From a virus: DNA of 31,697 nt. The notes beneath the pieces were generated by a model, which searched no databases, was not told the origin of the DNA, and was given only the letters and a program-made list of their open reading frames with translations. The translations under genes and the position numbers were made by a program. This document shows positions 29,471 through 31,697 of the stretch, in pieces. The stretch spans positions 1 to 31,697 of the IMG/VR virus record IMGVR_UViG_3300010354_000025, one strand, 5' to 3'. How positions within the stretch are numbered: position 1 is the stretch's first letter; each line of letters opens with the position of its first letter.

Positions 29471-29986
29471 TTATGCTTCATTGGTAGTAATTGTTCCATG
29501 TGCCTCAAGAAATATCTTCCTGACATTAGATGGCTGCTTAACTCTCCACGCTGTACGCCTTGCTTTATGTAATCTTGACTTAGCTATCCTTGTAACGCTT
29601 ACAGAGTTTCCTTGATTACCTCCGAGTACATGGTAGTACATTGCATCCTCACCTACATACAATCCTACATGACCGCCTCCATCTCTTCTGAATGTCAAGA
29701 TATCCCCAAGCATTGGCTCACTTACTGCCGTTCCATACGTTGACCATGATAATGCTCTAAGCGGAGCATCTACTACTTCTACTCCTGCCATCTTAGCACA
29801 ATATGCTATGAATAGACCACACCATGGAATCTCATCATTCGTATACCAAGAGATGTTAAGCTCTCTTGCCCATCGTATAATCTCAGGATTATGAGATGAT
29901 CCTACAATCTCCTTTACTCCGAGATGCTTTATAGCCTCTACAAGTATCTTTGGAGATCGCTCATCTTTCAGCCAATCGTAATACAT
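29471..29986 (-). CDS. Peptidoglycan hydrolase (TIGR02594/CHAP-like endolysin)
   Basis: From the ATG at 29986 (a GTG is one codon earlier) the product has 171 residues. Motifs of the TIGR02594 cysteine-peptidase family are present: IPWCGLFIAYCAK with catalytic Cys56, GGGHVGLYVGED with His106, and HVLGGNQGNSVSVT with Asn124. The enzyme should cut peptidoglycan at the end of infection. No signal peptide is visible, so it would depend on the holin encoded just upstream, whose stop overlaps its start. Confidence 0.85.
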   Translation of the reverse strand: MYYDWLKDERSPKILVEAIKHLGVKEIVGSSHNPEIIRWARELNISWYTNDEIPWCGLFIAYCAKMAGVEVVDAPLRALSWSTYGTAVSEPMLGDILTFRRDGGGHVGLYVGEDAMYYHVLGGNQGNSVSVTRIAKSRLHKARRTAWRVKQPSNVRKIFLEAHGTITTNEA

Positions 29987-30186
29987 CACTCTTTTGTCAG
30001 TTGACTAAGACCTGCCGTTACTGATCCAACAGCAACGAGATATCCTCCTACTGTGATTAGTGTAGCAGGTAGTGCAATGGGTGCTGCTATGATAGCTCCA
30101 CCTATAACTCCTGCTGCAATTCCTATTCTTTGGACTTTCTTCCAGAATGTAGGAGTCTTAGACTGCCATCTTTCTTTTAAGCTCAT
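29986..30186 (-). CDS. Holin-like membrane protein (66 aa)
   Basis: The likely start is the ATG at 30186 (MSLKERWQSKTPTFWKK), giving 66 residues and a 29-nt overlap with the upstream gene; earlier ATGs (30213, 30234, 30294) add only a basic extension inside that gene. After a basic N-terminus, the sequence IGIAAGVIGGAIIAAPIALP and LITVGGYLVAVGSVTAGLSQ form two membrane helices. This layout, and its place before the endolysin, match holins of Bacteroidota phages. Confidence 0.7.
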   Translation of the reverse strand: MSLKERWQSKTPTFWKKVQRIGIAAGVIGGAIIAAPIALPATLITVGGYLVAVGSVTAGLSQLTKE

Positions 30187-30427
30187 AGATTGTTTCTTTT
30201 GTGATGATGGCATAAGATGCCTGAAAAGTTTCATTTCTTTTTTCTTCTCTCTGCGAATTCGTACTCTTGTACGCACTCTCTTTAAGACATTCATATAGCT
30301 GTGCTTCTACTCGTTCAATTTTTTCCTCAGCATTCATTAATCGGTTATTCAACCAAAATATGCACATACAAAGCAATACAGAGATACCATGCTTTTTTAG
30401 TGCAGTTGTCATTATTACAGCATCCAT
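30158..30427 (-). CDS. Membrane-anchored coiled-coil protein (89 aa)
   Basis: The product starts MDAVIMTTALKKHGISVLLC with a hydrophobic segment (ISVLLCMCIFWL), followed by a charged helix NNRLMNAEEKIERVEAQLYE that could form coiled coil, and a basic end. One N-terminal membrane anchor and a periplasmic coiled coil are the features of an inner-membrane spanin, and its place beside holin and endolysin fits. No outer-membrane partner lipoprotein was found, so this remains tentative. Confidence 0.55.
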   Translation of the reverse strand: MDAVIMTTALKKHGISVLLCMCIFWLNNRLMNAEEKIERVEAQLYECLKESAYKSTNSQREEKRNETFQASYAIITKETIYELKRKMAV

Positions 30428-30449
30428 ACTATATTATGTTCTGATGTTC

Positions 30450-31448
30450 TCAGTATATTTTATTCAAGATAAAGATATCTGAGTATATACTATTCAATGC
30501 ACTATTCGAACTGAATTGCCCTGTGATATTAAGAGTATTTGATATAGTAGTATCGAATGTAGTATTATTGATAACATTCCAAGCAAAGCCTTCTTGAGTA
30601 CCTGAGGCCGCTTTTAAGATGTGAAACTGAGCCACGCTTACAATAGATGCCACACCTGCTGCTCCAATAGCTCTGATAGTAAACTGAGCTGTAAGATACC
30701 ATACTTGATTATTGATTACAGGCAAAGTCAATGCTCCTGAAGAAGCCAATACAACAGAACCTGTTTTTAATCTAATAGTAATAGTATCGTTATTCTTAGC
30801 AGACATAACTCCACCCATACTGACCTGAAATGAATCACCTACTGTGAAGCCATTTGCAGGAACAGATAAAGTACCTACACCGCCATCTATCAAAGTAGCT
30901 TCTGCCGTTGATGCTGTTAGCGTTGGACTGTTAGCAGTCTGAGCGAATAATCCGTATGTAGTTACTGTTGGTATTGTAGGCTTATTCTTGATATAATCAG
31001 AAGCAGCATTATCGTTTTGATTCCAATCAGATTGAAATTGATCTGTAACCTGTATCCATTGAGCAGCACCAGCAGTATTATCTATACATTTGTATGATCT
31101 ATTGTTATTGAGATTCTTATAATAGCTTCCTACTATATATCCCTTATCAACATCATAAGTAGCATCAGGATTGCTACCATTGATACTATTAGCGTAGACT
31201 ATCCTACCTGCTTGATTGATGTAATACTGTATACCTGCCTCCCACTCATCCTGATAACCTACTGCACATTCTCTCGCAATACCTCCTCCTTGACCATTAT
31301 CAATGAAGCCTTTTTTTAATGCTGCAAGATTGTCAAGTACAATAGCCGAATCACTTAATCTAATATTATTAGTGGTATCATTACCAATATCCGTTACCTC
31401 TTGAAGATTTGGAGTACTTGTCGTTATGTTTATATCAGTTATTGCCAT
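30450..31448 (-). CDS. Fibre / receptor-binding-like protein (332 aa)
   Basis: The 332-residue product starts MAITDINITTSTPNLQEVTD and has NIRLSDSAIVL, a linker with QSDWNQNDNAASDYIKNKP found in many phage fibre and appendage proteins, and a C-terminal part (from about residue 170) rich in Ser, Thr, Gly and beta strands that resembles a jelly-roll head-binding or receptor-binding domain. It lies between the connector-like gene and the lysis genes. A host-binding or virion-surface role is inferred from this layout. Confidence 0.7.
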   Translation of the reverse strand: MAITDINITTSTPNLQEVTDIGNDTTNNIRLSDSAIVLDNLAALKKGFIDNGQGGGIARECAVGYQDEWEAGIQYYINQAGRIVYANSINGSNPDATYDVDKGYIVGSYYKNLNNNRSYKCIDNTAGAAQWIQVTDQFQSDWNQNDNAASDYIKNKPTIPTVTTYGLFAQTANSPTLTASTAEATLIDGGVGTLSVPANGFTVGDSFQVSMGGVMSAKNNDTITIRLKTGSVVLASSGALTLPVINNQVWYLTAQFTIRAIGAAGVASIVSVAQFHILKAASGTQEGFAWNVINNTTFDTTISNTLNITGQFSSNSALNSIYSDIFILNKIY

Positions 31449-31697
31449 TATAGATTGATATTTATAGTGTTATTTTCTGTTGTATTCTGAGTGAATGTAT
31501 CCTGTAATATTCCATCTACATATACGTTATATGTAGTAGTCAAGTCACCACAGTTATCTGTTGGTGTTGGAGTGCCATTCTCAAAGTCATAATCATCGTA
31601 TGGAATATCACACCAATTCTCAGCATCAAAGATATTCAAAGATATGAGCATGGTCCATCCTGCGACCATATCCTGACCTCTGTTTATGAATGGATCA
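31448..31697 (-). CDS. Connector-like virion protein, 3' part (continues at the left end)
   Basis: This is the right-hand part of the gene whose start is at base 464. The frame enters from the window end, ends at the stop at 31448-31450 and shares bases 31575-31697 with the left-end repeat. Its last residues include NCGDLTTTYNVYVDGILQD and a TENNTININL end. The stop overlaps the start of the fibre gene. A start at 31669 inside this fragment is only an internal methionine. Confidence 0.8.
   Translation of the reverse strand, partial: DPFINRGQDMVAGWTMLISLNIFDAENWCDIPYDDYDFENGTPTPTDNCGDLTTTYNVYVDGILQDTFTQNTTENNTININL
31575..31697. repeat. Right copy of the 123-bp exact terminal direct repeat
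   Basis: Identical to bases 1-123. Removing one copy gives a closed circle of 31,574 bp in which the connector-like gene is intact. Confidence 0.95.

Noticed and set aside
30187-30294. N-terminal extension of the holin-like gene from earlier ATGs
   Set aside because: The added arginine- and lysine-rich part lies fully within the preceding gene and looks like read-through of another frame.
31448-31669. Complete 73-codon gene starting at 31669
   Set aside because: Joining the contig ends shows that this Met is internal to a 196-codon gene.
1-31697. Integrase, CI-like repressor, tRNA and insertion sequence
   Set aside because: I looked for tyrosine or serine recombinase motifs, LexA-like peptidase, tRNA-like cloverleafs and IS ends and saw none; absence cannot be fully proved by eye.

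Overview
The window looks like the essentially complete genome of a small tailed phage (Caudoviricetes, siphovirus-type because it has a tape-measure gene and no sheath) that infects a member of the Bacteroidota. Bases 1-123 are repeated exactly at 31575-31697, so the contig closes into a circle (or is terminally redundant) with a unit of 31,574 bp, and one gene runs across the joint. The host is inferred from AT-rich DNA, the near absence of GGAGG ribosome-binding sites, A-rich leaders, promoters of the TTTG-N19-TAnnTTTG type used by the Bacteroidota primary sigma factor, and structural proteins of the kind seen in Flavobacteria and Bacteroides phages. I saw no integrase, no CI-type repressor with a cleavage domain, no partition genes, no tRNA genes and no CRISPR array, so a lytic life style is the simplest reading.

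All genes but one lie on the minus strand, so the map is read from right to left. (1) Early and replication region, 29.3 to 20.6 kb: a strong promoter at 29340-29370 next to a terminator, then a run of very small genes, a DnaA domain IV-like protein, a small cytosine-5 methyltransferase, a winged-helix-like protein, an AT-rich region with twelve TGTTACA/TGTAACA motifs that is the best origin candidate, a large prim-pol/DUF3987 primase-helicase, a VRR-NUC nuclease, an ERF annealing protein, a YqaJ/lambda-exo-like nuclease, an SSB-like protein with a DDLPF tail, and a sigma-region-4-like regulator. (2) Sugar cassette, 20.2 to 17.2 kb: a GT2-like glycosyltransferase, a SAM methyltransferase, a full-length WbpG/WbuX-type N-acetyl sugar amidotransferase, a KCATQVGK-domain protein and a 97-residue HAD phosphatase-like protein, all with overlapping start and stop codons. 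(3) Packaging and tail, 17.1 to 7.1 kb: small and large terminase, putative tail completion and baseplate proteins, a fibre and the tape measure. (4) One plus-strand gene at 6.5-7.1 kb, a Stealth-like sugar-phosphotransferase placed exactly between the tail and head modules. (5) Head, 6.5 kb to the joint: XkdF-like protease, scaffold-like protein, major capsid protein, tail-tube-like protein, portal with a MuF-like C-terminal end, connectors. (6) Beyond the joint, 31.4 to 29.5 kb: a fibre/adhesin-like protein, a membrane coiled-coil protein, a holin-like protein and a peptidoglycan hydrolase, closed by a terminator.

The most unusual parts are the sugar-modification genes in two places (an amidotransferase cassette and a lone opposite-strand Stealth-like gene), the iteron-rich origin candidate beside primase and DnaA-like genes, the inverted order of packaging, tail and head modules, and the compact regulatory DNA between the terminase genes and in front of the early operon. 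Functional names rest on motif recognition only; no database search was possible.
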